A stretch of 53,145 nt of DNA from Corallococcus carmarthensis (GCF_003611695.1 NZ_RAWE01000050.1:1-53145); one strand, 5' to 3'; positions 15,397 to 25,071 are shown, counted from the stretch's first letter. Notes: a model not told the origin generated them from the letters alone. A program made the numbers and translations.

Positions 15397-17346
15397 ATGC
15401 CGCCTCTTTCGCTCCTCCTGCTTGCCCTGGCCTCGGTTCCCTCCTCGCAGGGCGTGGCGCCGACACCGGTGCCGCCGCCTGGCGTGCATGCGGTGCCCTC
15501 TCCGGAAGCCGCCCTGCTGACGGCGAATGGCAACCTGGCCACGCCTCCGGTTCCCATGGAGGAAGGCGAGGAGACGGAAGAGGTCGAGTCCGAGTCCGCC
15601 GAGCTGGAGGAGCTGCGCGCGCTGGAAGGCGCGACGCTGGACCCGGAAGCGAAGCCGAACGCGGAGATGATGCAGTCGCTGCGGCGGCTGGGCCTGACGA
15701 ACCCGTTGCGGCTGCGAATGTTGGACGCGCTGGAAGAGCCCACCTTCCGCGAGGACGACACCGCCCCGCCGCTGGCGCGCATCACCGACCTGGCGAGCTT
15801 CGATATTTCGCAGGTGAAGGACCGCTACGACATCCCGGTGGACATGCAGCCGCGGGTGGCCGAGTACATCCAGTTCTTCCAGGGCCCCGGCCGCAAGTGG
15901 TTCCGCAAGTGGATGGCGCGCTCCACGCGCTACCTGCCGGTGATGCAGCCCATCCTGGAGGCGAAGGGCCTGCCCCGGGACACGGTGTACCTGGCGATGA
16001 TTGAAAGCGGCTTCTCCGCGAACGCGTACTCGTGGGCGCACGCGGCCGGGCCGTGGCAGTTCATCTCCAGCACGGGCAAGCAGTACGGCCTCAAGCAGGA
16101 CTTCTGGGTGGACGAGCGGCGCGACCCCATCAAGGCCACGCAAGCGGCGGCGGCGTACCTGAAGGACCTCTACGGCGAGCTGGGCCACTGGTACCTGGCG
16201 TGGGCGGGCTACAACACGGGCTCGTACCGGGTGCGCAAGATGGTGGAGCGCTACGGGACGAACGACTTCTGGGTGCTGGCGGAGGAGCGCGGGCTGGCGA
16301 AGGAGACGAAGCACTACGTGCCCAAGCTCATCGCCGCGGCGCTGGTGGCGAAGAACCCCACCGCGTTCGGCTTCTCCGAGGAGGAGTTCCAGTACGAGTC
16401 CACGCTGGAATACGACGAGGTGAAGCTCACGGACGCGACCGACCTGGACGTGGTGGCGCGCGCGGCCGGGGTGAGCGTGCTGGACGTGCAGGAGCTGAAC
16501 CCGGAGCTGCGCCGCTGGTGCACGCCTCCGGCGACGGCCGCGAAGCCCTACGTGCTGAAGCTGCCGCGCGGCACCACGACGCTCTTCGCGGAGAACCTGC
16601 AGAAGCTGTCGCCCGCGGAGCGGCTGACGTTCCGGGTGCACACGGTGAAGCGCGGCGACACGCTGTCGCAGATCGCCGAAAAGTACGGCACGGCGCCGGA
16701 GGCCATCCTCCAGATGAACCGGCTGAAGAGCGCGCGGACGCTGAAGGTGCGCGCGGAGCTGGTGATTCCGGTGCCGGCGAATGGCCGGGGTGGCAGCGGT
16801 GACGCGGGCGGCGCCATCGCGACGAAGGTGGCGCAGGCGCGGCGCAGCGGCGTGGTGGCGACGCGGCCGGAGGACGAGGTCCCGGCGGGCACGCCCCGGG
16901 GCCCCGTGGCGGCGGGCCCGGTGAAGACGGAGAAGGTGGATGGCAAGACGCGCGTGACGTACGGCGTGCAGGAAGGCGACAGCCTGTGGCTCATCGCCAA
17001 CCGCTTCCAGGTGTCGGTGGACGACCTGAAGAAGTGGAACAACCTGCCCCGCCGCAACCGCACGCTGTCGCTGGGCACGCTGCTGGCCGTGTGGCCGCCG
17101 GACTCCAAGGGCGCGGCGCCCGCGAAGGTGGAGGAGCGCGGCGGCACCATCGTGGTGGCCACCGCCGTGGCGGGACAGGCGCCCGTGGGCCCCAAGGGCA
17201 AGGTGCACACGCTGGCCGAGGGCGAGACGCTCTGGTCGGTGTCGCAGCGCTACAACGTGTCCGTCGAGGACATCATGAAGTGGAACCACATCAAGGACCA
17301 CCGCACGGTCCCCACCGGCAAGCTGCTGTCGCTGAGCGCGCCGTAG
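15397..17346 (+). CDS. MltD-like lytic transglycosylase, three LysM
   Basis: Peptidoglycan-cleaving enzyme of 649 residues. A signal peptide is followed by an acidic linker, then an SLT domain (~residues 170-330) with catalytic glutamate E203 in MIESGFSANAY and the family motifs AAGPWQFI and AWAGYNTG. Three LysM glycan-binding repeats follow, starting at about residues 412 (HTVKRGDTLSQIAEKYG), 525 (VQEGDSLWLIANRFQ) and 605 (HTLAEGETLWSVSQRYN). The order SLT then LysM matches membrane-bound lytic transglycosylase D, although the LysM spacers are long and basic/proline-rich. An L,D-transpeptidase gene follows 49 nt downstream, so cutting and cross-linking enzymes are adjacent. Confidence 0.93.
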   Translation: MPPLSLLLLALASVPSSQGVAPTPVPPPGVHAVPSPEAALLTANGNLATPPVPMEEGEETEEVESESAELEELRALEGATLDPEAKPNAEMMQSLRRLGLTNPLRLRMLDALEEPTFREDDTAPPLARITDLASFDISQVKDRYDIPVDMQPRVAEYIQFFQGPGRKWFRKWMARSTRYLPVMQPILEAKGLPRDTVYLAMIESGFSANAYSWAHAAGPWQFISSTGKQYGLKQDFWVDERRDPIKATQAAAAYLKDLYGELGHWYLAWAGYNTGSYRVRKMVERYGTNDFWVLAEERGLAKETKHYVPKLIAAALVAKNPTAFGFSEEEFQYESTLEYDEVKLTDATDLDVVARAAGVSVLDVQELNPELRRWCTPPATAAKPYVLKLPRGTTTLFAENLQKLSPAERLTFRVHTVKRGDTLSQIAEKYGTAPEAILQMNRLKSARTLKVRAELVIPVPANGRGGSGDAGGAIATKVAQARRSGVVATRPEDEVPAGTPRGPVAAGPVKTEKVDGKTRVTYGVQEGDSLWLIANRFQVSVDDLKKWNNLPRRNRTLSLGTLLAVWPPDSKGAAPAKVEERGGTIVVATAVAGQAPVGPKGKVHTLAEGETLWSVSQRYNVSVEDIMKWNHIKDHRTVPTGKLLSLSAP

Positions 17347-17369
17347 CGGTACCCGGGCATGGCGCGACG

Positions 17370-17391
17370 GCCGGGACCTTGCAGTCCCCGG
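17370..17391 (+). repeat. hairpin before L,D-transpeptidase start
   Basis: GCCGGGAC pairs with GTCCCCGGC (one bulged C) around a 5-nt loop, ending 4 nt before the next ATG. No U-tract follows. It could attenuate or occlude translation of the L,D-transpeptidase gene, or mark the 3' end of the transglycosylase message. Confidence 0.4.
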
Positions 17392-17395
17392 CGCC

Positions 17396-18484
17396 ATGCT
17401 CGCATCCGCACTGCTTCGAGAGTCGCCGCTTCCTCTCCGTGAAACGCCCGACACGCGCGAACCCGCGCCTGTCCTGTCCGTCCTGCCCCGTGGAGTCGAA
17501 CGTCCAGGGGACAGGACGGTCTTGGGGGCGAACTCGCTGACGCGCTTCAGCGGGCCCGGTCCGGGCGCGCTGAGCGTCAGCCTGGCACCCGGAACGGAGC
17601 GCCCAGGCGGCGTGCCCGAGGCAGCACGGGGGCTGTCCCTCGCGTCCCCGTCCGACGGGGTGTCCGCATTCGTGGAGCGCTCGCGCGACACCGTGACAGA
17701 CACGGCGGCGACCGTGCTGGAGCATCCCCGCTTCACCGGCTCGCCGCAGCTCGCGGACGTGGCGTCCGGCGCGACGGTGCTGGGCGCGGGTGCACGGGGG
17801 GACGGACTTCGTGCGGTGCAGGGCGCGCTCATGGACATGGGGTTCGCGCTGTACGGCGGCGCGGACGGACGCTACGGCCCGGACACGGCCCGCGCGCTCC
17901 GCAACTTCCAGGTGCATGCGAGCGCGCTGTTCCCCGGCGTGCGCTCGAACGGGGTGCTCGATGCCGCCACGCTGCGGGCCCTGGAGGCGCTCGCCCCGGC
18001 GGCGGGCTCACGAGGGCAATCGCGCGCCCTGCCCTCCCCCTTCTACGCGGGCCAGCCGGTGCGCGTGGTCATCGCGCTGCGCGAGCACCGCACCTTCCTC
18101 TTCGACCCGGCGGGCCAGCTCATCGACATCTTTCCCAATGCCGTGGGCACCGCCACCACGCCCACGCACCCGGGCCTCAAGGTCGTCAGGGCGAAGTTGG
18201 ATCAGGTGGCCACCGAGGACGCGGGGGCACGGCTGTGGAATGACCGGCACGTGTTCGGCGTGCGGCTGCTGGACCTCTCCTGGGCGGATGGCCACCGCAG
18301 CGGCGAGGAGCTGCACGGCACCAGCGCCCCCGCCCTGCTCGGGGGCGACGTGTCCCACGGCTGCATCCGTCACGCGAACGAGGACATCCTCGTACTGCAT
18401 GACGCGCTCGCCGTGGGTGACCGCATCGCGGTGGTGGAGACGCTCCAGGACCCGCACCTGGGCGTCCCCGTCACCGTGGGCTGA
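17396..18484 (+). CDS. L,D-transpeptidase with peptidoglycan-binding domain
   Basis: Protein of 362 residues expected to form or remodel L,D cross-links or attach proteins to peptidoglycan. The N-terminal ~130 residues are low-complexity, rich in Ser, Pro, Gly and Arg. Residues ~135-200 are a PG_binding_1 domain (GLRAVQGALMDMGF, DGRYGPDTARALRNFQ). Residues ~210-355 are the YkuD catalytic domain with HGTSAP and the active-site SHGCIRHAN, whose cysteine is the nucleophile. No Sec signal peptide or lipobox is visible, which is odd for a periplasmic enzyme. The ATG lies directly after a hairpin and lacks an obvious ribosome site; an alternative start is not evident. Confidence 0.85.
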   Translation: MLASALLRESPLPLRETPDTREPAPVLSVLPRGVERPGDRTVLGANSLTRFSGPGPGALSVSLAPGTERPGGVPEAARGLSLASPSDGVSAFVERSRDTVTDTAATVLEHPRFTGSPQLADVASGATVLGAGARGDGLRAVQGALMDMGFALYGGADGRYGPDTARALRNFQVHASALFPGVRSNGVLDAATLRALEALAPAAGSRGQSRALPSPFYAGQPVRVVIALREHRTFLFDPAGQLIDIFPNAVGTATTPTHPGLKVVRAKLDQVATEDAGARLWNDRHVFGVRLLDLSWADGHRSGEELHGTSAPALLGGDVSHGCIRHANEDILVLHDALAVGDRIAVVETLQDPHLGVPVTVG

Positions 18485-18516
18485 TGGCCTGCGGCCCGCC
18501 GCCGACTGCTCGCCGT

Positions 18517-20280
18517 TTACTGCTCTTCGAGGAGCATCTTCAGCTCCCGCACGCGCTTGCTGATGAAGTCCCGGTCCAGCTTGCGGAAGTTCTCCGGCAG
18601 CAGCGCCCGGCTGGTGCACTCCTGCACCGCCACCAGGTTCTGCATCTCAATCTCCAGCGGGTAGCTGGGCGGCACGAAGTCCGCCAGCACCGCGGCCAGG
18701 TCGTCCTTCGTCACCTGGTCGCGCCCGTCCGCCAGCGCGCGGAACTTCGAGCGCACCATCACCGCCTCGATGTCCGCGCCGCTGAAGGCGCGCACGCCGC
18801 CGGGGATGAGCGCGGCGAAGGAGTCCACGCCCTCCACCGACACGCCGGTCTTCTTGCTCATCGCCTGGAACAGCTCGTTCCGCTCCTCGTCCGTCTGCGG
18901 ATAGAAGAGCGCGAGGTGCTCCTCCGCGCGGCCCTGGCGCTTCAGGTCGATGGGCAGCAGGTCCGGCCGAGCCGTCAGCAGGAACCAGACGATCTTGCCG
19001 CGGTACTGCGTGTTGCCCATGAAGGACGCGATGGAGCCGAAGATGCGGCTGCTCGTCCCCGAGTCCCCGCCGGAGTCGCGGTTGCCGAGGAAGGTGTCCG
19101 CCTCGTCGACCATCACCGCCACCGGCCACAGGGCCTTCAGCAGGTTGAAGATCTTCTCCAGGTTCGATTCCGTCACGCCCTGCCACTGGCTGCGGAAGTT
19201 CAGGAACTTCACCACCGGGATGCCAATCTCCCCGGCGAAGCAGCTCACCATGAACGTCTTGCCCGTGCCCACCGGCCCGCTCACCAGGTAGCCCATGGGC
19301 ATGACCTCGATGCGGCCCTTCTTCAGCGCGGACGCCGCCTGCCGCAGCATCTGCTTGGCGGGCGCGTGCCCGGCCACCGCGTCCAGCGTGTGCGCGGGCT
19401 CGATGAACTCCAGGAGGCCATGGCACTCCGCCTGGATGAGCTCCTTCTTCTTCTCCTTGAGCATCTCCGGAGTGATGCGCACCTCCCGCTCCAGCGCCTC
19501 CGTGAGCACGCGGTCCAGGTTGATGCGCGACAGGCCGGCCGTCATCTTCGCCAGGCCCGCCAGCGGCACGTCCGACACCGACTGGAGCTTCTTGCCCTCC
19601 AGCTTGGAGCGCACGTACTCCAGGCGCTCCTCCTCCGTGGGCAGCGGCAGCTCGATGGGCGCGACGTAGGGGTTGCGGCTGATGCGCGGCGACACGTCCG
19701 ACAGGTTCTCCGCCAGCAGCACCACCGACACGTCGCCCGCCAGGAACTGCGGGTCGTGCGCCCACTTGTCCAGCGTGGCCACGACGAAGCGGTCCTCCGC
19801 GGACAGGTGGCTCATCTCCCCGCCGGGAACCAGCGTCTCCGCGTAGTCGATGATGAGCGCCATCGAGCGGCCCTCGCTCAGGCGCATGCGCAGGAAGTTC
19901 TCCAGGATCTGGAGCGCGCGGCCCGGGTCGCGCGGCATGACCTTGGAGAAGTCCGTGCCGTACATCGCGTCGTAGCCCGTCATGGCCCGCGCCAGGTCCT
20001 TCTGCGTCTCCGGCGTCGCGGAGCGGATGCCCGACGAGCGGTCGTAGAAGAGGACGTGGTCCCGCCCGCCGAACAGCTCCTCGGACAGGAACGTCTTGAG
20101 CGTCCCGAAGCCGCGTCCGCCGTCTTCCAGCTGCAGGGGCTGCAAATCGCGCACGGCCCCGTACAGCAGGAAGGTGCTGACCGTCTTCGTGTAGTACTTG
20201 CGCGCCAGTTGCTGCGCCCACCGGGGCAGATCCGCCAGCGGATCCGCCTTGTTCACCTTGCGCACCTTCGTCACGGACAT
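18517..20280 (-). CDS. AAA family ATPase, tandem degenerate/active
   Basis: Soluble 587-residue ATPase. Residues ~30-230 look like an AAA-type module without a P-loop (a Walker B-like ALIIDYAETLVP remains at ~141-152). Residues ~300-500 form an intact classic AAA module: Walker A GPVGTGKT at 335-342, Walker B VAVMVDEADTF at ~387-397, sensor-1 region LLTARPD and an arginine-finger region KRQGR. The inactive-plus-active tandem suggests an unfoldase or remodeller with one working ring. It is the only gene of its unit or follows the kinase gene (79-nt gap). Substrate unknown. Confidence 0.85.
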   Translation of the reverse strand: MSVTKVRKVNKADPLADLPRWAQQLARKYYTKTVSTFLLYGAVRDLQPLQLEDGGRGFGTLKTFLSEELFGGRDHVLFYDRSSGIRSATPETQKDLARAMTGYDAMYGTDFSKVMPRDPGRALQILENFLRMRLSEGRSMALIIDYAETLVPGGEMSHLSAEDRFVVATLDKWAHDPQFLAGDVSVVLLAENLSDVSPRISRNPYVAPIELPLPTEEERLEYVRSKLEGKKLQSVSDVPLAGLAKMTAGLSRINLDRVLTEALEREVRITPEMLKEKKKELIQAECHGLLEFIEPAHTLDAVAGHAPAKQMLRQAASALKKGRIEVMPMGYLVSGPVGTGKTFMVSCFAGEIGIPVVKFLNFRSQWQGVTESNLEKIFNLLKALWPVAVMVDEADTFLGNRDSGGDSGTSSRIFGSIASFMGNTQYRGKIVWFLLTARPDLLPIDLKRQGRAEEHLALFYPQTDEERNELFQAMSKKTGVSVEGVDSFAALIPGGVRAFSGADIEAVMVRSKFRALADGRDQVTKDDLAAVLADFVPPSYPLEIEMQNLVAVQECTSRALLPENFRKLDRDFISKRVRELKMLLEEQ

Positions 20281-20359
20281 CCCTCCGGCGTCGCTCCCCC
20301 CAGGGACATCCGGGGGGAGGACCCCCAGGCCTACCTTAAGTGTCAGGGCCGCGGGGCCG

Positions 20360-22918
20360 CTAATCGCGGCAGCGCGCCTGCTTCTTCAGGGCTGCTTCCA
20401 CCTTGACCGTGGAGCCCGCCGGGGACGGCGTGCCCACGGACACATCCGCGTCCGAGTAGCACTTCGCCTTCAGCGTGAGCTCCCGCGTGCCCCACGGCAC
20501 CCGGATGGTGGCCGGGGTGACGATGCCCAGGTCCTTGTTGCCCTGGAAGATGGCCGCGCCCTCGGGCTCTGACTCGACCCGGACCTCCACGGCCGCGCGC
20601 TCCAGCGTCGCCACCACGTCCAGGCCGTTGTTGTTCACCGCCATCTTCTTGATGAACGGCACGTAGCCCGGGGCGGACACCTCCACGAGAGGGGCGTCGT
20701 TGCTCAGGGAGAAGTCCCGGAGCACCTGATCCCGGACGCCCTGCTTGCGGGCGACCTGGTTGTCGATCTTCACCTCGGCGTCATCCGGCTGGGTCTTGAA
20801 GACCACGACGATCGAGCGCGACTGCCGCTTGAGCACCACCGGCACCTGCGTGGCATTGGTGCCCTCGGACACCGTCACGGGCTGGGTGAAGGCCTCGTAG
20901 CCCGGCGCGGTCACCACCACCAGCACGTTGCCCACCGGCATCGGCTTCAGCATGTAGCCGTTCGACGGGAACTTCTCCGGAGGCCCCGGGGGAATGGACA
21001 CCGCGTTGATGGACACCATGGCGATGTCCTTCGCCTCCTGCGTCTTGAGCTCCACCATCACGTAGCCCTGCGCGGCCTTGCTCGGGGAGAAGACCAGGGC
21101 CACGCCCACCAGCAGGAACAGCGAGGCCAGACCCACGACGCCGTAGAGCAGGCGCTTGTCCATGCCCCGCAGGCCCAGGCCCCGGGCAGTGCCCTCCTCG
21201 GGCGCGTGCTTCGCGCGGGATTCCTTCGCGGAAGGCTCCCGGCCCTGCGGCGGACGCGGCGGGTTCCCGCCGTTCAGGACGGGGGGCGCGGGCGGACGCG
21301 GCGGGGACGGCATCTGTTCCGGCGGAGAGTCCGGCCGGTGCAGGCGGGGCAGCGGGTTGTCGTTGCCCCGGTTGGGCGTCTGCCGGGGCGCGGGCGCGTC
21401 GTTGGACATCAACGTGGGCACGTTGGTCAGCGACGGGCGCGGGGGCGCGGCGCTCAGCACCGGCGCGCCGTTCTGGGACAGGCGCGGCGGCCCCGGAGGA
21501 GGCAGCGACGAGGGCGGCGGGATGACGGCGGTGCGGCCCGCCACGTCCTCCCCGTCGTCGTCGGGCGCGGCCGGCGACTCCAGCGGCGTGACGGCGCGGC
21601 CAATGGCGGCGCCCGGCTGGGTGGTGGGCTCCGGCGCGTCGTTGAAGACGGCGTCGCGGTCCACCATCTGCGTCGCCAGCTCCTCGTCCTCCTTGGGCGA
21701 GGGCGCGGCGGGGGCGGCGGTCAGCTTGGGCAGCGCGGCGAGCGTGGGCGAGCGGCGCGCGCCCTGACCGTTGTTGGCGCCGGAGTTGGAGGCGCGCGGC
21801 GGCGGCGCGGAGACGGGCTCCACGGCGGGCGCGGAGGGCGCCACCGCCGGGATGTTGGTCATGCTCTGCGTGGGCACCGGGGACGGGCCGCTGTAGCCCG
21901 CCTCGATGGCCGCCAGCATGCCGTCCGGCGCGCGGATGTCCGCGTACTCGGCCAGGCGCTGCTTCTCGCGCTCCACCTCTTCGGCGAACGTGGACTTCAT
22001 GTACTGCATGAGGTCCTTGCGGCCGAAGATGGAATCGCTCGTCAGCAGGAAGCGCTGCAGGTCGTCGCCCAGCTCGCTGGCGTACTGGTAGCGCTCCTCC
22101 ACGTCCTTCGCGAGCGACTTGAGGACGATGCGCTCCAGCGCCTCCGGGATGCGCCGGTTGTACGTGGACGGCGACGGCACCTCCGCCTTGCGCACCTTCT
22201 CCAGCACGGAGAAGTCGCTGTCGCCCACGAAGAGGCGCTCGCCGGTGAGCATCTCGTAGAGGCACACGCCGATGGCGAACACGTCCGAGCGGCGGTCCAG
22301 CGGCAGGCCGCGGATCTGCTCCGGGCTCATGTAGCCGAACTTGCCCTTGAGGATGCCGGCCTGCGTCTTCGTCGCCTTGCCCGCCGCCTTCGCGATGCCG
22401 AAGTCGATGACCTTGACCTCGCCCTCGAAGGACACGAGCACGTTCTGCGGCGAGATGTCGCGGTGGACGATGTTGAGCTCGCGCCCCATCCCGTCCTTCT
22501 TGCGGTGGGCGTAGTCCAGGCCCTCGCACATCTTCGCCACGCAGAAGGCGACCAGCGGCACGGGCGCGGGCTCACCCTTCTTCCGGCAACGGTCGAAGAT
22601 GGCCCGCATGTCCTTGCCGGGGATGTACTCCATCGAAATGAAGTAGCTGCTGGCGATCTGCCCCAGCTCGTAGATCTGCGCGATGTTGGCGTGGGTCAGC
22701 TGGACGCTGATCTTCGCCTCATCGATGAACATCGAGATGAATTCTTCATCTTCGGCGATGTTCGGCAGGATGCGTTTGATGGCGACGAGCCGCTCGAAGC
22801 CACTGGCGCCGAACTGTTTGCCGCGCCAGACCTCCGCCATGCCGCCGATGTTGACGCGGTCCAGGAGGAGATACTTCCCGAACGGGATGGGTTGCCGCTT
22901 CGGTTGAGAGGTCGTCAC
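20360..22918 (-). CDS. Ser/Thr protein kinase with PEGA domains
   Basis: Membrane-spanning eukaryotic-type kinase of 852 residues. The kinase domain (~15-290) is complete: glycine loop NIGGMAEV, ATP lysine in VAIKR, catalytic HRDISPQN, metal-binding DFG in VIDFGIAK. A long proline/alanine-rich linker (~340-580) leads to one membrane helix (~590-612, LLYGVVGLASLFLLVGVALVF). Beyond it are three PEGA-type beta repeats, for example VTAPGYEAFTQPVTV, VSAPGYVPFIKK and a third with VESEPEGAAIF, expected outside the cytoplasm. This is a common myxobacterial layout for sensing envelope or ligand signals. The promoter candidate lies at 22947-22976. Confidence 0.95.
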   Translation of the reverse strand: MTTSQPKRQPIPFGKYLLLDRVNIGGMAEVWRGKQFGASGFERLVAIKRILPNIAEDEEFISMFIDEAKISVQLTHANIAQIYELGQIASSYFISMEYIPGKDMRAIFDRCRKKGEPAPVPLVAFCVAKMCEGLDYAHRKKDGMGRELNIVHRDISPQNVLVSFEGEVKVIDFGIAKAAGKATKTQAGILKGKFGYMSPEQIRGLPLDRRSDVFAIGVCLYEMLTGERLFVGDSDFSVLEKVRKAEVPSPSTYNRRIPEALERIVLKSLAKDVEERYQYASELGDDLQRFLLTSDSIFGRKDLMQYMKSTFAEEVEREKQRLAEYADIRAPDGMLAAIEAGYSGPSPVPTQSMTNIPAVAPSAPAVEPVSAPPPRASNSGANNGQGARRSPTLAALPKLTAAPAAPSPKEDEELATQMVDRDAVFNDAPEPTTQPGAAIGRAVTPLESPAAPDDDGEDVAGRTAVIPPPSSLPPPGPPRLSQNGAPVLSAAPPRPSLTNVPTLMSNDAPAPRQTPNRGNDNPLPRLHRPDSPPEQMPSPPRPPAPPVLNGGNPPRPPQGREPSAKESRAKHAPEEGTARGLGLRGMDKRLLYGVVGLASLFLLVGVALVFSPSKAAQGYVMVELKTQEAKDIAMVSINAVSIPPGPPEKFPSNGYMLKPMPVGNVLVVVTAPGYEAFTQPVTVSEGTNATQVPVVLKRQSRSIVVVFKTQPDDAEVKIDNQVARKQGVRDQVLRDFSLSNDAPLVEVSAPGYVPFIKKMAVNNNGLDVVATLERAAVEVRVESEPEGAAIFQGNKDLGIVTPATIRVPWGTRELTLKAKCYSDADVSVGTPSPAGSTVKVEAALKKQARCRD

Positions 22919-22946
22919 TGTGTGTGGGGGTCGAGTCCTTGAGGGG

Positions 22947-22976
22947 AGCCTATCGATCGCGGCTCCAAAGGGTCAA
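22947..22976 (-). promoter_or_regulatory. candidate promoter of the Ser/Thr kinase
   Basis: On the minus strand TTGACC (22976-22971) and TAGGCT (22952-22947) are 18 nt apart, about 28 nt upstream of the kinase ATG. The -35 is good and the -10 is weak. Confidence 0.4.
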
Positions 22977-23026
22977 CCGCGCGCGCGGACCTATTTCCGC
23001 CCGCTTGCTCCCCAGGCGACCCAGAC

Positions 23027-23788
23027 TCAGGGCGAATCAGACGTCGCCGCGCCCCCATCCACCGTGGGGATCTCCAGATCAATGCCCTCGATGACGTCAT
23101 TCTCCTCGGGGATCCGGGCATGCACGGCGGCGACGCGCGGCTCGCCCCGCTGGGAGAGCACGGCAGGCACACCAAAGCGCACCTCGGAGGGCAACCCGAC
23201 CAGCGTCACCCAGGCCTGCTTGCCATCCCGGGCAATGCAGTACAGCAGCGTGCCGGGCCGAGTGCCGGGGGCATCACGGACCGGGCCCTCGCATTCCATG
23301 CGCACCTGGAGTGTGTAGGCCGGCACCGGCACGCCGCGCTCCAGGTAGGGCGGCGCGCCCAGCGCGTCCACGAGAGGCTGGAGCACCTGCGCCCGCGAGG
23401 GCACGGCGGCCTCCGTGGCCAGCTTCTGCGCCTCGCCCTGGAAGCGCTGGAGCGCCACCGCGCCCAGCTCCGGCGAGTCCAGCGGCGTCCGGCCCTCCGC
23501 CACCACCAGGTCCAGGAAGAGCGCGACCACGAGCAGGATGGGCAGGAGCCGGTAGCCCTTGAAGCCCTCCGGCTTCTTGCGCAGCAGCCCCGCGACGAAC
23601 ACGGCCAGCCCGACGCCCGCGAACCCCAGCACCAGGCTCGCGCGCACGGCGGACGGCGGCGTCAGGAGCGCGGAGACCTCCGCGGTCCGGGCGCGCAGGG
23701 CATCCGAGAGGTCGCCCCCGTAGATCCACCCGAGCGCCCCCAGGCACACGACGTTGACCAGCAGCGACTTGCGCGAAGGGCCGTTCAT
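23027..23788 (-). CDS. membrane protein of unknown function
   Basis: 253 residues, not recognised. Three hydrophobic segments lie in the N-terminal ~115 residues (around 8-24, 50-67, 80-97), followed by a soluble ~140-residue C-terminal domain with two cysteines (RMECEGPV, LLYCIARDG). It is the last gene of a four-gene operon. Its ATG overlaps the permease stop by 4 nt (ATGA), so it is probably a subunit or accessory protein of the ABC system upstream. The C-terminal end is acidic. Confidence 0.7.
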   Translation of the reverse strand: MNGPSRKSLLVNVVCLGALGWIYGGDLSDALRARTAEVSALLTPPSAVRASLVLGFAGVGLAVFVAGLLRKKPEGFKGYRLLPILLVVALFLDLVVAEGRTPLDSPELGAVALQRFQGEAQKLATEAAVPSRAQVLQPLVDALGAPPYLERGVPVPAYTLQVRMECEGPVRDAPGTRPGTLLYCIARDGKQAWVTLVGLPSEVRFGVPAVLSQRGEPRVAAVHARIPEENDVIEGIDLEIPTVDGGAATSDSP

Positions 23789-25071
23789 CCCGCCAGCGTC
23801 CTTGCCGGATCCGTGGCGGCGGCGCGGCGGCTGGGGAAGTAGGCCCCGGCGAGCGCGGCCACGAGCCCCAGCAGCACGCCGCCCAGCACCACCACCACGG
23901 GGAAGGAGAAGAAGCTCTCCGGCTTGAAGGGGAAGTTGGGCAGGTAGCCCTTCGCGAGCCGGTCCACGAGGAAGGCCAGCACCAGCGCCGCCGCCGTGCC
24001 CGCCGCGCCGCCCAGCATGCCCACCACACCGGCCTCCGCCAGCACGATGGCGCGCACGTCCGCGCGCGACGCGCCCACCGCCTGCATCACGCCAATCTCC
24101 TTGGCCCGCGCGCGCACGGACGAGGACATGGCGTGGGCGATGTTCACCGCGGCCAGCACGCAGATGAGGATGGACAGGAGCGCCAGCGCGGACGTGGTGA
24201 GCGCCACCGCCGCGCCCGCGTTCTCCGCCAGCCTGCGCTCCTGATCATCGATTTCGAAGCCCATCCCCTTCACCGCCTCCACCAGCTCCGGGACGCGGGA
24301 CGGGTCCGCCGCCACCAGCGTGACGCCGGAGTAGCTGTCCGCGTCCGCGCCGGAAGCGCGGTTGATGCGCACCGCCGTGTCCAGCGGGATGGTGATGCCC
24401 GCGAGCATGGCCCGGTCGGACGCGCCCACCACCTGCGCCTGCTGCGTCGTCGTGGGCCCACCGGACGTGGCCGCGACGTAGGAGCGGTTGAACTCCACCG
24501 GGAAGCCAAAGCCGATGAGCATCTCCGCGGACAGCTGGGGCAGCTTGCGCGCGGGCGCGAACGTCTTGTTGTACAGCTCCAGCAGGCGCGTGGAGATGAG
24601 CGCGGGGATGGCCTTGCCCTCGCCGGGGTCCTTGAAGTCCTTCGCCTCCGGAAGCCCCACGTCCTTCTGCACGAGGCCGGGGTCCACGCCCACCGCGAGC
24701 ACCTCCATGCCCATGCGCAGGCGCGAGCCGAAGAAGACACCGTCGTAGCGGGTCACCGCCGGCACGCGGACGTTCATCTTCCGGTACGTCGTCTCCACGC
24801 CGGGCAGCGCGGCCAGGCGCTCCACCGCGGCCGGATCCAGCTTGCCGCCGCCCAACAGGCCCAGCGACACCGACGGGGGCACCACGTCCACCAGCCGCGA
24901 GTCCGTGGGGAAGATGCGCTCGCGGATGACGCGCCCCACGCCCAATCCCAGGCCCACGAAGAACACCAGCGCGCCCACGCCCATGGCCACGCCGAAGGCG
25001 GAGAAGAACGCGCCCTTGCGCTCGCGCGCGAGGGACAACCTCACCAGTCGTGACAGCGCATCGAACCTCAC
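23785..25071 (-). CDS. ABC transporter permease, MacB/FtsX type
   Basis: Permease of 428 residues with the type VII ABC layout: one membrane helix near residues 20-50, a large extracytoplasmic domain (~55-290), and three C-terminal helices with the coupling segment SVRARAKEIGVMQAVGAS. Relatives drive mechanotransmission in lipoprotein release, antibiotic efflux or cell-wall hydrolase control. The GTG start overlaps the ATPase stop (GTGA), and the stop overlaps the downstream gene (ATGA). There is no MacA-type adaptor in the operon; a lipoprotein takes the first place instead. Confidence 0.9.
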   Translation of the reverse strand: MRFDALSRLVRLSLARERKGAFFSAFGVAMGVGALVFFVGLGLGVGRVIRERIFPTDSRLVDVVPPSVSLGLLGGGKLDPAAVERLAALPGVETTYRKMNVRVPAVTRYDGVFFGSRLRMGMEVLAVGVDPGLVQKDVGLPEAKDFKDPGEGKAIPALISTRLLELYNKTFAPARKLPQLSAEMLIGFGFPVEFNRSYVAATSGGPTTTQQAQVVGASDRAMLAGITIPLDTAVRINRASGADADSYSGVTLVAADPSRVPELVEAVKGMGFEIDDQERRLAENAGAAVALTTSALALLSILICVLAAVNIAHAMSSSVRARAKEIGVMQAVGASRADVRAIVLAEAGVVGMLGGAAGTAAALVLAFLVDRLAKGYLPNFPFKPESFFSFPVVVVLGGVLLGLVAALAGAYFPSRRAAATDPARTLAG

